The notes under the pieces: model-generated
Database searches by the model: none
What the model was told of the DNA's origin: nothing
Seen by the model: only the letters and a program-made list of their open reading frames with translations
Assembly: GCA_017451645.1 (NCBI GenBank)
Contig: JAFTNZ010000018.1
Location: forward strand, 124,001 to 188,000
Reading direction: 5' to 3'
From: Bacteroidaceae bacterium
GTDB taxonomy: Bacteria; Bacteroidota; Bacteroidia; Bacteroidales; Bacteroidaceae
Length of the DNA stretch: 64,000 nt
Position numbers and translations under genes: made by a program
In this document: positions 1 to 8,830 of the stretch, piece by piece
Position numbering within the stretch: the stretch's first letter is position 1
Layout of the letters: the number at the start of each line of letters is the position of its first letter

Positions 1-195
1 CCCACTTTTTCTTTGACATACATAACTGAATGCAAATTCGTTTACACTATTTTTGCAAACAAATCCCCCATCAGGATTGTTAAAGTAGTCATAATATTAA
101 TTTAAAATAGGAATTTGGTTAATTATGGAAAATCCCGCACCAAAATATGTTAATGAATATAGGTACAAAATCAATTACGTCCTATTTTTGCAATC
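1..195 (+). promoter_or_regulatory. AT-rich region upstream of rprX with -7-like boxes
   Basis: No gene is visible here. Two matches to the Bacteroides -7 box TAnnTTTG lie on the plus strand, TATTTTTG at 48-55 and TATTTTTG at 183-190. Neither has a convincing TTTG 19-20 bases upstream. The second ends only five bases before the rprX ATG, so it would give an almost leaderless mRNA. The first would leave a leader of about 135 nt and is the more conventional choice. Confidence 0.35.
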
Positions 196-1746
196 ATGAA
201 GAAATCAACGATTTGGATATTAGGTTCCGTCATGGGTATCTCTTTCCTCTGCTTGCTTTATCTACAAGTCAGCTATATTGAGGAAATGGCAAAAATGCGT
301 AAAGAGCAATTCGATGAATCAGTCATGCGCAGTTTAGCCAAAGCAGCACGTAATCTTGAATTGGACGAAACATATCGTTTCCTCCAAAAAGATGTGGAAC
401 ACACCCTCACTCTAACAGATACGACAACAACTGACACACTGAGTGGACAGGCAAACTTCATCAAGTTCAAAGGAAGTTATCATTCTTACGACGGAATTTC
501 CATGTTCCGTATGCGGATGGCAATCACCAGTCCATCTATCGTCCCAAAAGCCATGATATCAAAAAGTAAAGGTATCGGCAACAATTCCCTCTCACAAAGT
601 ATGCAACTTCAGCGAGAGATTATCAAAAACAAATATGTCTATCAGCGCAATCTATTGGAAGAGGCTGTCTATACCATGATGCGCACTGTCAGCGACAAGC
701 CATTAGAAAGGCGCATTGACTTTGGTAAATTGAGTGGTGATTTGAAGGGAGAATTACTGGATAATGGAATTGACATACCATTTCACTTCACCGTATCTAC
801 CGGATACGGACGCGAGGTATATCGCTGTTCAGACTACGAAGAGCGGGGAGAAGAGTATTCCTATACCAGAGAATTATTTCCAGAAGACCCTCCGGCCAAA
901 ATGGGGTTGCTGAAGATACACTTCCCTACAATGAACAGCTATATTTTCAGTTCCGTACAATTCATGATTCCTTCATTGATTTTCACCATTGTACTGCTGA
1001 TAACATTCGTTTTCACCATCGCCGTCATCTTCCGCCAGAAAAAACTGACAGAGATAAAGAATGACTTCATCAACAACATGACTCACGAGTTCAAGACCCC
1101 CATATCCACAATCTCGTTAGCTGCACAGATGCTGAAAGACCCTGGTGTAGCCAAATCCCCACAGATGTTCCAACACATCTCCGGAGTCATCAACGACGAG
1201 ACCAAGCGTCTGCGCTTCCAAGTGGAGAAGGTTCTGCAAATGTCAATGTTCGAACGACAGAAAGTGACTATGAAGATGAAAGAGTTAAATGCCAATGAGC
1301 TTATCACCGGTGTTATCAATACTTTCAATCTGAAAGTAGAGAAGCACAACGGCAAAATCACCTATAATCTTGATGCAAAGAACCCACAAATATTCGTTGA
1401 CGAAATGCACTTCACAAACGTAATATTCAATCTGATGGATAATGCTGTCAAATACAAGCATCCCGAGAAAGAACTGTTGCTAAACGTCCGCACATGGAAT
1501 GAAACTGGTAAGCTCCTCATCTCCATCCAAGACAACGGTATCGGCATCAAGAAAGAAGATTTGAAGAAAATATTCGAAAAATTCTATCGCGTGCATACGG
1601 GAAACCTTCACGATGTCAAAGGATTCGGACTCGGCCTTGCCTACGTAAAAAAAATAGTGCAAGACCTTAAAGGTTCTATTCGTGCCGAAAGCGAAGTGGG
1701 CGTAGGCACACGATTTATAATTGCATTACCTTTACTAAATAATTAA
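196..1746 (+). CDS. rprX: Sensor histidine kinase RprX
   Basis: Membrane sensor kinase of 516 aa. A first transmembrane segment lies at about residues 7-24 and a second at about 258-282, bracketing a periplasmic sensor region of about 230 residues. The H-box (NNMTHEFKTPIS) places the phosphorylated histidine at residue 297. The ATPase domain shows the N box (NLMDNAVKY), G1 (DNGIGI), F box (FEKFYRV) and G2 (GFGLGLAYV). The next gene is its response regulator, four bases downstream. The length and the pairing with an OmpR-type regulator fit RprX of Bacteroides, known from suppressors of tetracycline-resistance regulation. The natural signal cannot be read from the sequence. The start is set by MKK followed by a hydrophobic segment. 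Confidence 0.85.
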   Translation: MKKSTIWILGSVMGISFLCLLYLQVSYIEEMAKMRKEQFDESVMRSLAKAARNLELDETYRFLQKDVEHTLTLTDTTTTDTLSGQANFIKFKGSYHSYDGISMFRMRMAITSPSIVPKAMISKSKGIGNNSLSQSMQLQREIIKNKYVYQRNLLEEAVYTMMRTVSDKPLERRIDFGKLSGDLKGELLDNGIDIPFHFTVSTGYGREVYRCSDYEERGEEYSYTRELFPEDPPAKMGLLKIHFPTMNSYIFSSVQFMIPSLIFTIVLLITFVFTIAVIFRQKKLTEIKNDFINNMTHEFKTPISTISLAAQMLKDPGVAKSPQMFQHISGVINDETKRLRFQVEKVLQMSMFERQKVTMKMKELNANELITGVINTFNLKVEKHNGKITYNLDAKNPQIFVDEMHFTNVIFNLMDNAVKYKHPEKELLLNVRTWNETGKLLISIQDNGIGIKKEDLKKIFEKFYRVHTGNLHDVKGFGLGLAYVKKIVQDLKGSIRAESEVGVGTRFIIALPLLNN

Positions 1747-1750
1747 TCAT

Positions 1751-2449
1751 ATGGAAGAAAAATTGCGTATTTTACTGTGCGAAGATGACGAGAATCTTGG
1801 CATGCTGTTAAGAGAGTATTTGCAGGCTAAGGGATACAACACCGAACTATGCCCCGATGGAGAAGCCGGCTACAAATCTTTCTTGAAAAACAAGTACGAC
1901 CTTTGTGTACTGGATGTTATGATGCCAAAGAAGGACGGTTTCACTTTAGCACAAGAAATTCGTTCAGCCAACTCTGAAATCCCCATCATCTTCCTTACCG
2001 CTAAAACACTGAAAGAGGATATTCTCGAGGGATTCAAAATCGGAGCTGACGATTATATTACCAAGCCATTTAGTATGGAAGAATTAACCCTGCGCATCGA
2101 AGCTATCCTGCGCCGTGTACGTGGCAAAAAGAACAAGGAGAGCAACCTCTACAAGATAGGACGTTTCACATTCGACACACAGAAGCAACTGCTCACCATT
2201 GACGGGAAACAGACCAAACTCACGACTAAAGAAAGTGAACTGTTGGGGCTTCTCTGTGCTCATGCTAACGAAATTCTTCAACGAGATTTCGCCCTGAAAA
2301 CCATATGGATAGATGACAACTATTTCAATGCAAGGAGCATGGATGTGTATATCACCAAACTTCGCAAACACCTGAAAGAGGACGATTCCATAGAAATCAT
2401 CAACATCCACGGGAAAGGATACAAACTCATCACACCGGAAGTTGACTGA
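1751..2449 (+). CDS. rprY: OmpR/PhoB-type response regulator RprY
   Basis: Cytoplasmic DNA-binding regulator of 232 aa. The receiver domain is residues 1-120 with acidic pocket EDDE near 10-13, phospho-acceptor Asp55 (VLDVMMPKKDG), Thr in FLTAK and Lys in YITKPF. A winged-helix effector domain follows (about 135-230), with the recognition region around NARSMDVYITKLRKHL. It sits four bases behind rprX and is surely co-transcribed with it. A strong terminator follows immediately, so the pair forms a closed two-gene unit. In B. fragilis and P. gingivalis the family represses or activates stress and redox genes; the targets here cannot be read from this window. Confidence 0.87.
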   Translation: MEEKLRILLCEDDENLGMLLREYLQAKGYNTELCPDGEAGYKSFLKNKYDLCVLDVMMPKKDGFTLAQEIRSANSEIPIIFLTAKTLKEDILEGFKIGADDYITKPFSMEELTLRIEAILRRVRGKKNKESNLYKIGRFTFDTQKQLLTIDGKQTKLTTKESELLGLLCAHANEILQRDFALKTIWIDDNYFNARSMDVYITKLRKHLKEDDSIEIINIHGKGYKLITPEVD

Positions 2450-2459
2450 TTATTCAATA

Positions 2460-2489
2460 AAAAAGAGGATGCAAACACATCCTCTTTTT
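2460..2489 (+). terminator. Rho-independent terminator after rprXY
   Basis: A 12-bp perfect inverted repeat (arms AAAAAGAGGATG and CATCCTCTTTTT) closes a 6-base loop and is followed by a T-rich run. It also lies just past the stop of the minus-strand small membrane gene, so it may serve both directions. Confidence 0.85.
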
Positions 2490-2511
2490 GTTTTTCTTTT
2501 CATTTCAGCAA

Positions 2512-2685
2512 TCAGGCTACCTGCTTGTTAAGTATAATATATGCGATAATACCAACAATGATGGAACCGATTCCACTAATCAAAAAAACATTATCATTCA
2601 CATTACCTGTACTGAAACAAACAATCAGGATGACAGCTCCAATCACCACTAAGAGCAGCCCCAAATTCTTCAAAAAAGTATTCAT
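2512..2685 (-). CDS. Small two-helix membrane protein (57 aa)
   Basis: A 57-aa frame runs on the minus strand from ATG at 2685 to TGA at 2512. It begins MNTFLKNLGLLL, continues as a hydrophobic helix ending near IVCFSTG, has a short polar turn (GNVNDN), then a second helix through IGIIAYIIL and ends NKQVA. The two-helix hairpin layout and its position between two terminating or regulated units make it a credible gene. Such short proteins are common and unnamed in Bacteroidales genomes. The function is unknown; it is too short for a transporter and could be a stress-induced membrane peptide. A longer frame on the opposite strand over the same bases has no such organised composition. Confidence 0.6.
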   Translation of the reverse strand: MNTFLKNLGLLLVVIGAVILIVCFSTGNVNDNVFLISGIGSIIVGIIAYIILNKQVA

Positions 2686-2825
2686 TGCAATTCCTATTTT
2701 ATTATTTTATATTATTTTTCTTGCTACAAAGAAACGCATAATTCTCCAATGCGCGAAATATTTCAGTGAAAAAAGTTTTAATTCGCCAATTTTATACCCA
2801 TTTTAGCCGTCATCCCCTCTTTTTT

Positions 2826-3275
2826 TTAGTTTTTCGCATTCATAAACACTCGCTTTAGGACTTCTTGGCTCACTCTCAATTCTTCCTTTGTCACCCCTTC
2901 CAAAGCCTCCTCTAAAGTAAGATTGACCACCCGTCTTGCACATTCCTCCAAACTGCGTCCAAAACGGGTCAAATGTATCAGGTTAGCCCGTCTGTCCTCC
3001 TTGCTTGCAATTCGTACGACCAAATTCTGTTTCTCCATATTGTCAATCAGACGCGTCATACTCGGTTTATCTTTGAAAGTGGCATTACACAGTTCCTGTT
3101 GCGACACCCCATCTTTTTCCCATAAGAAAAGCAACACCGTCCACTGTTCTGGAGTAATATCCATGTTATTCAACCGGAAATTCCGGAAGAGTTTACGGTT
3201 AATAGCAGCAGAAACTTTGCCATTCAATATGGCAAAAATCAGGCTAATATCAAAATTGAACTGTTCTGTCATCAT
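2826..3275 (-). CDS. MarR-family transcriptional regulator
   Basis: Cytoplasmic regulator of about 149 aa with a winged helix-turn-helix. Visible motifs are ITPEQWTVLLFLWEKDGVSQQEL (helices leading to the HTH), FKDKPSMTRLIDNMEKQNLVVR (recognition helix) and the wing SKEDRRANLIHLTRFG. This is the standard MarR layout and size. The open frame extends further upstream, but that extension encodes an unlikely hydrophobic stretch and crosses the promoter box at 3298-3305, so the start is taken at MMTEQFN (3275 or 3272). The gene is divergent from rpsF. MarR proteins usually sense small phenolic or oxidising compounds and often repress themselves; the ligand is unknown. Confidence 0.8.
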   Translation of the reverse strand: MMTEQFNFDISLIFAILNGKVSAAINRKLFRNFRLNNMDITPEQWTVLLFLWEKDGVSQQELCNATFKDKPSMTRLIDNMEKQNLVVRIASKEDRRANLIHLTRFGRSLEECARRVVNLTLEEALEGVTKEELRVSQEVLKRVFMNAKN

Positions 3276-3297
3276 CGAGTCCGATTGGATTATAGTA

Positions 3298-3305
3298 CAA
3301 AGGTA
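3298..3305 (-). promoter_or_regulatory. -7 box of the marR-like gene
   Basis: Minus-strand TACCTTTG matches the Bacteroides -7 consensus TAnnTTTG and lies about 22 bases before the chosen ATG. Several TTTG/TTG motifs lie upstream, but none has an exact 19-20 base spacing. Confidence 0.5.
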
Positions 3306-3375
3306 CAAAGAAAAAGTAAAAGCACAAGCAAAACAAAGAGGAAATAGATATTTTATCCAAAAAAACACTCCAAAG

Positions 3376-3407
3376 TTTCCTCCATTCAAAAAAAAGCACT
3401 ACCTTTG
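3376..3407 (+). promoter_or_regulatory. Promoter of the rpsF operon
   Basis: TACCTTTG at 3400-3407 matches the -7 consensus. TTTC at 3376-3379 is a near match to the -33 TTTG with a 20-base spacer. Transcription would begin near 3412, about 40 bases before rpsF. Confidence 0.6.
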
Positions 3408-3452
3408 CGCCCGATTTTAAAACATAAACATTTAATTAATTAACAAAGTAGT

Positions 3453-3797
3453 ATGAATCAATACGAAACCGTTTTCATTTTGACTCCCGTTTTGTCTGAT
3501 GCTCAGATGAAGGAAGCGGTAGAGAAATTCAAAGGTATTCTTACTGCCGAAGGTGCAGAGATTATCAATGAAGAAAACTGGGGATTGAAAAAATTAGCCT
3601 ACCCCATCGAGAAGAAGTCTACTGGTTTTTATCAGTTGATTGAGTTCAAGGCAGACCCCACAGTCATTGCAAAGTTGGAAATCAACTATCGTCGTGACGA
3701 GCGCGTTATCCGTTACCTGACCACCAAGTTGGATAAGTATGCCGCAGAGTATGCCGCAAAAAGAGTAAGTTTAAAATCAGCTAAAAAGGAGGATTAA
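3453..3797 (+). CDS. rpsF: 30S ribosomal protein S6
   Basis: Ribosomal protein of 114 aa that binds 16S rRNA in the central domain as a heterodimer with S18. It opens [16 protein letters not shown] and carries the family signature around [24 protein letters not shown] and the [15 protein letters not shown] helix. S18 follows after three bases and L9 after that, the normal bacterial S6-S18-L9 order. No ssb or priB gene sits between S6 and S18. The start is fixed by family length and by the promoter about 50 bases upstream. Confidence 0.97.
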   Translation: MNQYETVFILTPVLSDAQMKEAVEKFKGILTAEGAEIINEENWGLKKLAYPIEKKSTGFYQLIEFKADPTVIAKLEINYRRDERVIRYLTTKLDKYAAEYAAKRVSLKSAKKED

Positions 3798-3800
3798 ATC

Positions 3801-4067
3801 ATGGCACAACAATCAGAAATCAGATATTTGACTCCGCCGACCGTAGATGTCAAGAAGAAAAAATATTGCCGTTTCAAGAAAAGCGGTATCAAGTATATCG
3901 ATTACAAAGATCCCGAATTCCTGAAGAAGTTCTTGAACGAGCAGGGTAAGATTTTGCCTCGCCGTATCACCGGTACTTCGTTGAAGTATCAGCGTCGTGT
4001 GGCTCAGGCCGTCAAGCGTGCCCGCCATTTGGCTCTGCTCCCATTCGTAACTGATATGATGAAATAA
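3801..4067 (+). CDS. rpsR: 30S ribosomal protein S18
   Basis: Small basic ribosomal protein (88 aa), the S6 partner on the 30S platform. The signature [27 protein letters not shown] followed by [22 protein letters not shown] is unmistakable. It begins three bases after rpsF, which suggests translational coupling. An N-terminal [10 protein letters not shown] stretch carries the single cysteine that in some S18 proteins belongs to a zinc site; here only one cysteine is present, so zinc binding is unlikely. Confidence 0.97.
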   Translation: MAQQSEIRYLTPPTVDVKKKKYCRFKKSGIKYIDYKDPEFLKKFLNEQGKILPRRITGTSLKYQRRVAQAVKRARHLALLPFVTDMMK

Positions 4068-4086
4068 TAAAGAAGGAGGAATTTGT

Positions 4087-4533
4087 ATGGAAATTATATT
4101 GAAAGAAGACGTTCAGAACTTGGGTTACAAGAACGACATCGTAACCGTTAAGTCAGGCTATGGCCGTAACTATCTTATTCCTACCGGAAAAGCAGTCATC
4201 GCATCGCCCGCAGCAAAGAAGATGTTGGCAGAGGAGTTGAAGCAACGCGCCCATAAGCTGGCAAAGATTAAGGCTGATGCAGAAGCTTTGGCAGCCAAGT
4301 TGGCAGAAGTTTCATTGACAATCGCCACTAAAGTAAGTTCTACTGGCACTATTTTCGGCTCTGTAGGCAATATTCAGATTGCAGAAGAACTGCAGAAATT
4401 GGGTCACGATATTGACCGCAAGATCATCACCGTAGGGGCAGTTAAAGAAATAGGTTCTTACAAGGCCATCGTCAAACTCCACAAGGAGGTGGCCGTGGAG
4501 ATTCCTTTTGAAGTTGTAGCTGAAGCCGAATAA
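4087..4533 (+). CDS. rplI: 50S ribosomal protein L9
   Basis: Ribosomal protein of 148 aa at the base of the L1 stalk. The N-terminal RNA-binding domain has the signature [34 protein letters not shown] long connecting helix rich in Lys, Ala and Glu spans about residues 45-75, and the C-terminal domain covers about 80-148 ([38 protein letters not shown]). Length and order are standard. An AGAAGGAGG tract lies about 8-16 bases before the ATG; it is an unusually clear Shine-Dalgarno sequence for Bacteroides and supports the chosen start. Confidence 0.97.
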   Translation: MEIILKEDVQNLGYKNDIVTVKSGYGRNYLIPTGKAVIASPAAKKMLAEELKQRAHKLAKIKADAEALAAKLAEVSLTIATKVSSTGTIFGSVGNIQIAEELQKLGHDIDRKIITVGAVKEIGSYKAIVKLHKEVAVEIPFEVVAEAE

Positions 4534-4558
4534 TTCAATAGGCAAAAGAAAAAGTAGC

Positions 4559-4594
4559 AAAAGGTTGTGTCACACACGTGAACACAACCTTTTG
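4559..4594 (+). terminator. Terminator of the rpsF-rpsR-rplI operon
   Basis: A 12-bp inverted repeat (AAAAGGTTGTGT and ACACAACCTTTT) encloses an 11-base loop and ends in a short T run. It is placed 26 bases after the rplI stop. Confidence 0.85.
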
Positions 4595-4632
4595 TCGTAT
4601 AAAGTGTAAAAGATTAAAGTACTCACCATCAT

Positions 4633-5046
4633 TCATAATCTGTGAGGATTTGTAGGACTCACCTTAAGTCTATTGAGCAGATATCCTGCTGCAAAATCCA
4701 ATGAACGGATAATATGCCGGACTACATTTGCATCGGGTTCGTCACAACTTATCCTATAATCATAATTCAACGAGATACTGCCACGTTCGAGAACAACAGC
4801 CTTAATGTACTTTATGTTCTTGTTGGTATCATTGACCACCTCGACAATTCTGTCCTTGTCAAACCCCGTCATTCCTATCAAATGAGGAATACAAAAACGA
4901 AGCAACGTTTTATCCCGACTGGACACATAAATATAATGCCTATCGTTATACACAAAATGACACGAATCTGCCTTTATGGGAAGAAGTTCTACATGGTCGC
5001 AAAAAATTCTGATTTGATTAACTATTTCACTCTGTTTCATGTACAT
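4633..5046 (-). CDS. YbjN-like small cytoplasmic protein
   Basis: Protein of 137 aa without signal peptide or membrane helix. The pattern of two short strands (CHFVYNDRHYIYVSS), a helix, an asparagine-containing segment (VEVVNDTNKNIKYIKAVVLERGSISLNYDYRIS) and a closing amphipathic helix resembles YbjN/type III secretion chaperone-fold proteins, which bind partner proteins. This fold assignment is inference from pattern only. It converges on the ribosomal operon terminator and stands alone. The start may be the first or the third residue (both Met). Confidence 0.6.
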   Translation of the reverse strand: MYMKQSEIVNQIRIFCDHVELLPIKADSCHFVYNDRHYIYVSSRDKTLLRFCIPHLIGMTGFDKDRIVEVVNDTNKNIKYIKAVVLERGSISLNYDYRISCDEPDANVVRHIIRSLDFAAGYLLNRLKVSPTNPHRL

Positions 5047-5136
5047 AATTCTTTCGTTTTATTCTTTATGTACGTAACGGGTAAAATGTAACCACATATA
5101 AAACAAAAAAAATCCTTTTATAGCACCTCCTTATAC

Positions 5137-8100
5137 TCAATCTAATATTACAAATGCCGCCCAATTAAACGGATCCGGATATCTTTCACGCATGAATGCT
5201 TTAGCCCGTTCAAAGGCTCGACGTTTATCTCCCCGATTAGCTTTATCTGTCAACTGTCCGTAAAAGGTTACCATAAAATCGGCTGTCACTTTATCTTCCA
5301 CTTTCCAAAGTGTCATCACGATGGAACCTGCCCCCGCTTTTTTGAAAGCACGTTGCAAGCCATACAGCCCTTCAGATGTAGCTCTTCCCTGCCCTGTCTG
5401 ACAGGCAGACAAGACAACCATATCCACCCCACTCAAATCCAAGCGCGCAATATTCTCTGCTGTAAGAATCCCGCCAAGCACACCTTTGGGCAATTCCTTT
5501 CCAAGCCAGGCTGCATTTCCACCAGATAGTACAAGCCCTGACAAAGACATGGCATCCGTATATCCCTTGAGGTAATCCACCTCTTCAGCTTGAGCCGGTG
5601 TATAATAAAAGCCATGCGTGGCAAGATGCAACAACTCCGGAGCCTTTCCGTGCATATTCAAGAAAGACTCTTCTGTTCCCTCCATGCCCATATAGGAAGT
5701 CACCTTACACATATTCTTTTTCAGAATAGCCCCTATCTTGACAACTTCCTCTTTTGTACCGGGCAATTCATGGAATACAGAATCTCCACGAATGATACCG
5801 CCACGCACGATAAGATGTTCTGGCACTTCATATTGCATGGCTTCCTTTAGCATTTCTGTTGGTTGCAGATCATAATGCAATCCTCCATACAAAACAGCTG
5901 TCTGAGGTACTGTTGTGTACTTCCCGCCACCTTCCCGATTTACCAATTCACGGGCAGAAGACAACCTCACAAAGTGATAACGGTCGCCCAATAAAGAGCC
6001 ATCGGCCAAAGGCAATGACTCCAAAGCAACCTGGAATAGCAATTGGGATGGAACGTAATAAATCGTTGTCCCCTCACTGACCAATTCTTGTAAAGGCTCC
6101 CACATGAGGTTCAACAAATCGGAAGCATAATCCGCATCATAATACATATCCGGACGGGATATTCCCAACGAGTCCATCAGACTCTCTGCAAACAAATTTT
6201 TCAACAACGGATACTCTTGATTGTTTTTTATAACATATACAGCATACTTACGTCCCGCAGACTCCGATACAAAATCTGTAAAATCAAGAAGAATCTCACC
6301 CGGTTTCAATGCTTGTCTCACCTTCTCGTAATCCACATCAAAAGCCGACGTGATGTCTGCATATCCACGACATCGGTCAGACAAAAGTCTTTCCAACTGT
6401 TCTATTTGCAAAGAAAGCGACAGAATATTGTCAGCATATTGCCGATAATCTTTTTCCCACTTTTTCATTTGAGCCTTCATCGAAGACAACTTCATATAGT
6501 CATGCAAATCTTCTGCTGTACCTTCCCGTTTCACCACATCAAACAGAGAACGTTCAGACTCAAGAAGAAAAGCTTTCGACAAAACAAGGGCATCATAGCA
6601 ACTTCGGGTAAACGGCGTCTGATACAATCCCGCCTTCAAAGCATAAGGAGTCATCCTCATAAACAACGAAGAGATGGGTATCCAAAAGCCCTCTCTTTCG
6701 GATAAGGACAAATAAGGGAAACGCTCTTTCATCAATTGTTTCAATTGCAATACGGCATGAACATAATCCCGACATCCGTCCTCAATATGCCCGGCAAAGC
6801 CTTCGGCATTAGCCAAGTAAATCTGTGCATCAATATATTCCATACTGTGTTCACTATAAATATTCTTGACGCAAGCAGCATATTGCCCATAGTATCGTTC
6901 AGCCTCCTCATAATGCCCGTTTTGAATCTCGGCTCCTCCAATCAAGGCACGAAGGTTAGTTCTGTCTCCATCTGTCAAATCATATTTAGTGGCCAACACT
7001 TCATCAGCTTTCTTATAATCCGCCAACCCTGAAGCATAATCACCAAAAGCCATATGACATCTGCCGCGGGTAACATACAAATGACTTTGCTCCCGTGGTT
7101 CATCCAATCGGTCCAGACTGATAAACAATGTATCCAGACAATCATAGCAATTATCCTTATCCCCTTTCAATCTATAGATATCAGCCATCGCCATATAAGG
7201 CATATAATAGTTTACATCAGATTTCTGACAATTCTTCTGAAACGCAAGGATAGCTTTATACCCAAATGCCAAAGCCTCATCATAACGTTCCATGTTGGCA
7301 TAGAGGTTACGCAATTTGGTGTAAGCAGCGTGTCTGTTTGCAGATACCACATGTTCCCCTTCACTTTCTGCTATATTTTTGCCCTTCAAGTACCATTGCT
7401 CTGCCAATTCATAATACCCCTGCGACCTTGCCGCATCCCCTTTCTGGTTATAATAGACAAACTTCACTTGCTCGTCTGTCGCGACTTCTGCCAACGAATC
7501 CATTGATGAGACATAACCCTGCGCCTGCTCTATATCTCCCGACATCATACAAAGTTTCCACAACTCTTCCAACACGTCCATTTGAGAAGAAGCATCAGCA
7601 GCAGAACGGGCCAGTGAAAGGGCCTGACGATACACCTCTAAAGCCCCCTGCATATCATAACAATTCTGCTTGGCTGATGCGATTGCCTTCCATGCTGCAA
7701 TTTCATTGGCAACATTCCCCAATGCATGAAATCCCTTTTGAGCTTTTTCATAGCAGGCCAATGCATCTTCGTATTTTTGAGAAGAAGCATACCCCATACC
7801 TTCAAAATACCAGGAAAGGGGAATTTTTGGTAAGACATAGCCTTTCATCAACTCATCAGCATAAGGTGCTATCTCCTGCAAGACATCCCTTCCTCGTCCA
7901 TAATCTGCCAGCCCATTCTCATCCCTTTTTATCAGATTACAGGCATAGAAATAGCCATTCATCACGTAGAGCTGAGCAACATCCTTCTTTTCCTCAACAG
8001 TCATCTTCCACTGCATCATTTTCTTGGCCAGTACATACCCTTCTTGATACCGCTCCATATTTTCATAACACATACAAGCCATCTTCTGACTACAGACAAA

Positions 8101-8310
8101 CATCTGCCGTTCCTCCTCCGTCCGTTGGAGTTCTGTATTTTTTCCTACTATCAGGAAGGCATCAAGTGCTTCTGCATATCTTTGGGCTTCATTCCATTCA
8201 AAAGCTTGCTTCATCTTGGTTACGACCTCAGCCCCAGAAAGCATCTGCGCATTCAATTGTACAGACATACAAGCAACTGTGCACAACAAAGCGACAATCC
8301 TATTCATCAT
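5137..8310 (-). CDS. Secreted TPR-CHAT protease-like protein
   Basis: Protein of 1057 aa with a signal peptide (hydrophobic segment, then LNAQ). Residues of about 30-530 are repeated helical pairs of TPR type (for example SSQKYEDALACYEKAQKGF and RYDEALAFGYKAILAF). A linker helix region follows to about 690. The C-terminal CHAT domain (about 720-1057) is a caspase-fold peptidase with His899 in LLHLATHGFYY and Cys970 in VVLSACQTGQG, and closes with the typical FNWAAFVILD. CHAT proteases such as bacterial separase-like and TPR-CHAT of type III-E CRISPR cut protein partners, but those are cytoplasmic; this one is predicted to be exported. It overlaps the anti-sigma-like gene by 11 bases, so it is the last gene of a four-gene operon with a sigma factor and a caspase-like protein. 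Confidence 0.85.
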   Translation of the reverse strand: MMNRIVALLCTVACMSVQLNAQMLSGAEVVTKMKQAFEWNEAQRYAEALDAFLIVGKNTELQRTEEERQMFVCSQKMACMCYENMERYQEGYVLAKKMMQWKMTVEEKKDVAQLYVMNGYFYACNLIKRDENGLADYGRGRDVLQEIAPYADELMKGYVLPKIPLSWYFEGMGYASSQKYEDALACYEKAQKGFHALGNVANEIAAWKAIASAKQNCYDMQGALEVYRQALSLARSAADASSQMDVLEELWKLCMMSGDIEQAQGYVSSMDSLAEVATDEQVKFVYYNQKGDAARSQGYYELAEQWYLKGKNIAESEGEHVVSANRHAAYTKLRNLYANMERYDEALAFGYKAILAFQKNCQKSDVNYYMPYMAMADIYRLKGDKDNCYDCLDTLFISLDRLDEPREQSHLYVTRGRCHMAFGDYASGLADYKKADEVLATKYDLTDGDRTNLRALIGGAEIQNGHYEEAERYYGQYAACVKNIYSEHSMEYIDAQIYLANAEGFAGHIEDGCRDYVHAVLQLKQLMKERFPYLSLSEREGFWIPISSLFMRMTPYALKAGLYQTPFTRSCYDALVLSKAFLLESERSLFDVVKREGTAEDLHDYMKLSSMKAQMKKWEKDYRQYADNILSLSLQIEQLERLLSDRCRGYADITSAFDVDYEKVRQALKPGEILLDFTDFVSESAGRKYAVYVIKNNQEYPLLKNLFAESLMDSLGISRPDMYYDADYASDLLNLMWEPLQELVSEGTTIYYVPSQLLFQVALESLPLADGSLLGDRYHFVRLSSARELVNREGGGKYTTVPQTAVLYGGLHYDLQPTEMLKEAMQYEVPEHLIVRGGIIRGDSVFHELPGTKEEVVKIGAILKKNMCKVTSYMGMEGTEESFLNMHGKAPELLHLATHGFYYTPAQAEEVDYLKGYTDAMSLSGLVLSGGNAAWLGKELPKGVLGGILTAENIARLDLSGVDMVVLSACQTGQGRATSEGLYGLQRAFKKAGAGSIVMTLWKVEDKVTADFMVTFYGQLTDKANRGDKRRAFERAKAFMRERYPDPFNWAAFVILD

Positions 8311-8818
8311 TCATCTCAATTAGAGTATCCGTGAAAACCGTATCAGAAGCTACAGAATCCATCTCCGAAGGAGCCGTTCCTGCATCAAAGATGTCATCAT
8401 CTCCTCGAACACCGTCAGGCTGTCTTTCAAAAGAAGCCCCCTCATAATCCATCACCAACATCGGACGGACTATAAAGAAACCGGCAATCAACACGACTGC
8501 CACTCCGGATATCCACCACCAGATTTTTCCAGAGGACAATTTCTTTTCAGAAGTTACCCTCTCCATCATCGGCATAGCACATTCACACATCTGCGTATCT
8601 TCGTGCTCCAACTCGTATTGCCATTGCAAAGAGGCCATCACCTTCAGTTTTTCCTCCCGGCTGGCAATAGCCATTTTCACGTGTTGTGTCAGTTCGAGCT
8701 GTTCCTTTTTCTCCTCATCCTGCTCCACTTCACACAAGAACTTCTTTTTCTCCTCATCCGACATTCGATCGCCACGAAGCAGATATTCATCTATTCTGTC
8801 CTGAAAATCCATATCCAT
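8300..8818 (-). CDS. Single-pass anti-sigma-like membrane protein
   Basis: Protein of 172 aa. Residues 1-95 are cytoplasmic, highly charged and helical (FQDRIDEYLLRGDRMSDEEKKKFL, then a Glu/Lys-rich helix). A transmembrane segment follows at about 97-120 (IWWWISGVAVVLIAGFFIV), then an acidic tail of about 50 residues outside. The opening resembles the N-terminus of anti-sigma regulators that precede exported proteins in Bacteroidales. It lies 12 bases after an ECF-type sigma gene and overlaps the CHAT gene, which supports a role as sigma regulator. No zinc-binding HxxxCxxC motif is present. The family cannot be named from sequence alone. Confidence 0.6.
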   Translation of the reverse strand: MDMDFQDRIDEYLLRGDRMSDEEKKKFLCEVEQDEEKKEQLELTQHVKMAIASREEKLKVMASLQWQYELEHEDTQMCECAMPMMERVTSEKKLSSGKIWWWISGVAVVLIAGFFIVRPMLVMDYEGASFERQPDGVRGDDDIFDAGTAPSEMDSVASDTVFTDTLIEMNDE

Positions 8819-8830
8819 ATTCCCGATGTT

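Noticed and set aside
2525..2806. Plus-strand frame of 93 codons after rprXY
   Set aside because: The minus strand carries a better small membrane protein over the same bases, and the frame crosses the terminator region without a promoter.
7266..8447. Plus-strand frame of 393 codons antisense to the TPR-CHAT gene
   Set aside because: Composition is low-complexity Ser/His/Pro and it mirrors a clear gene on the other strand.
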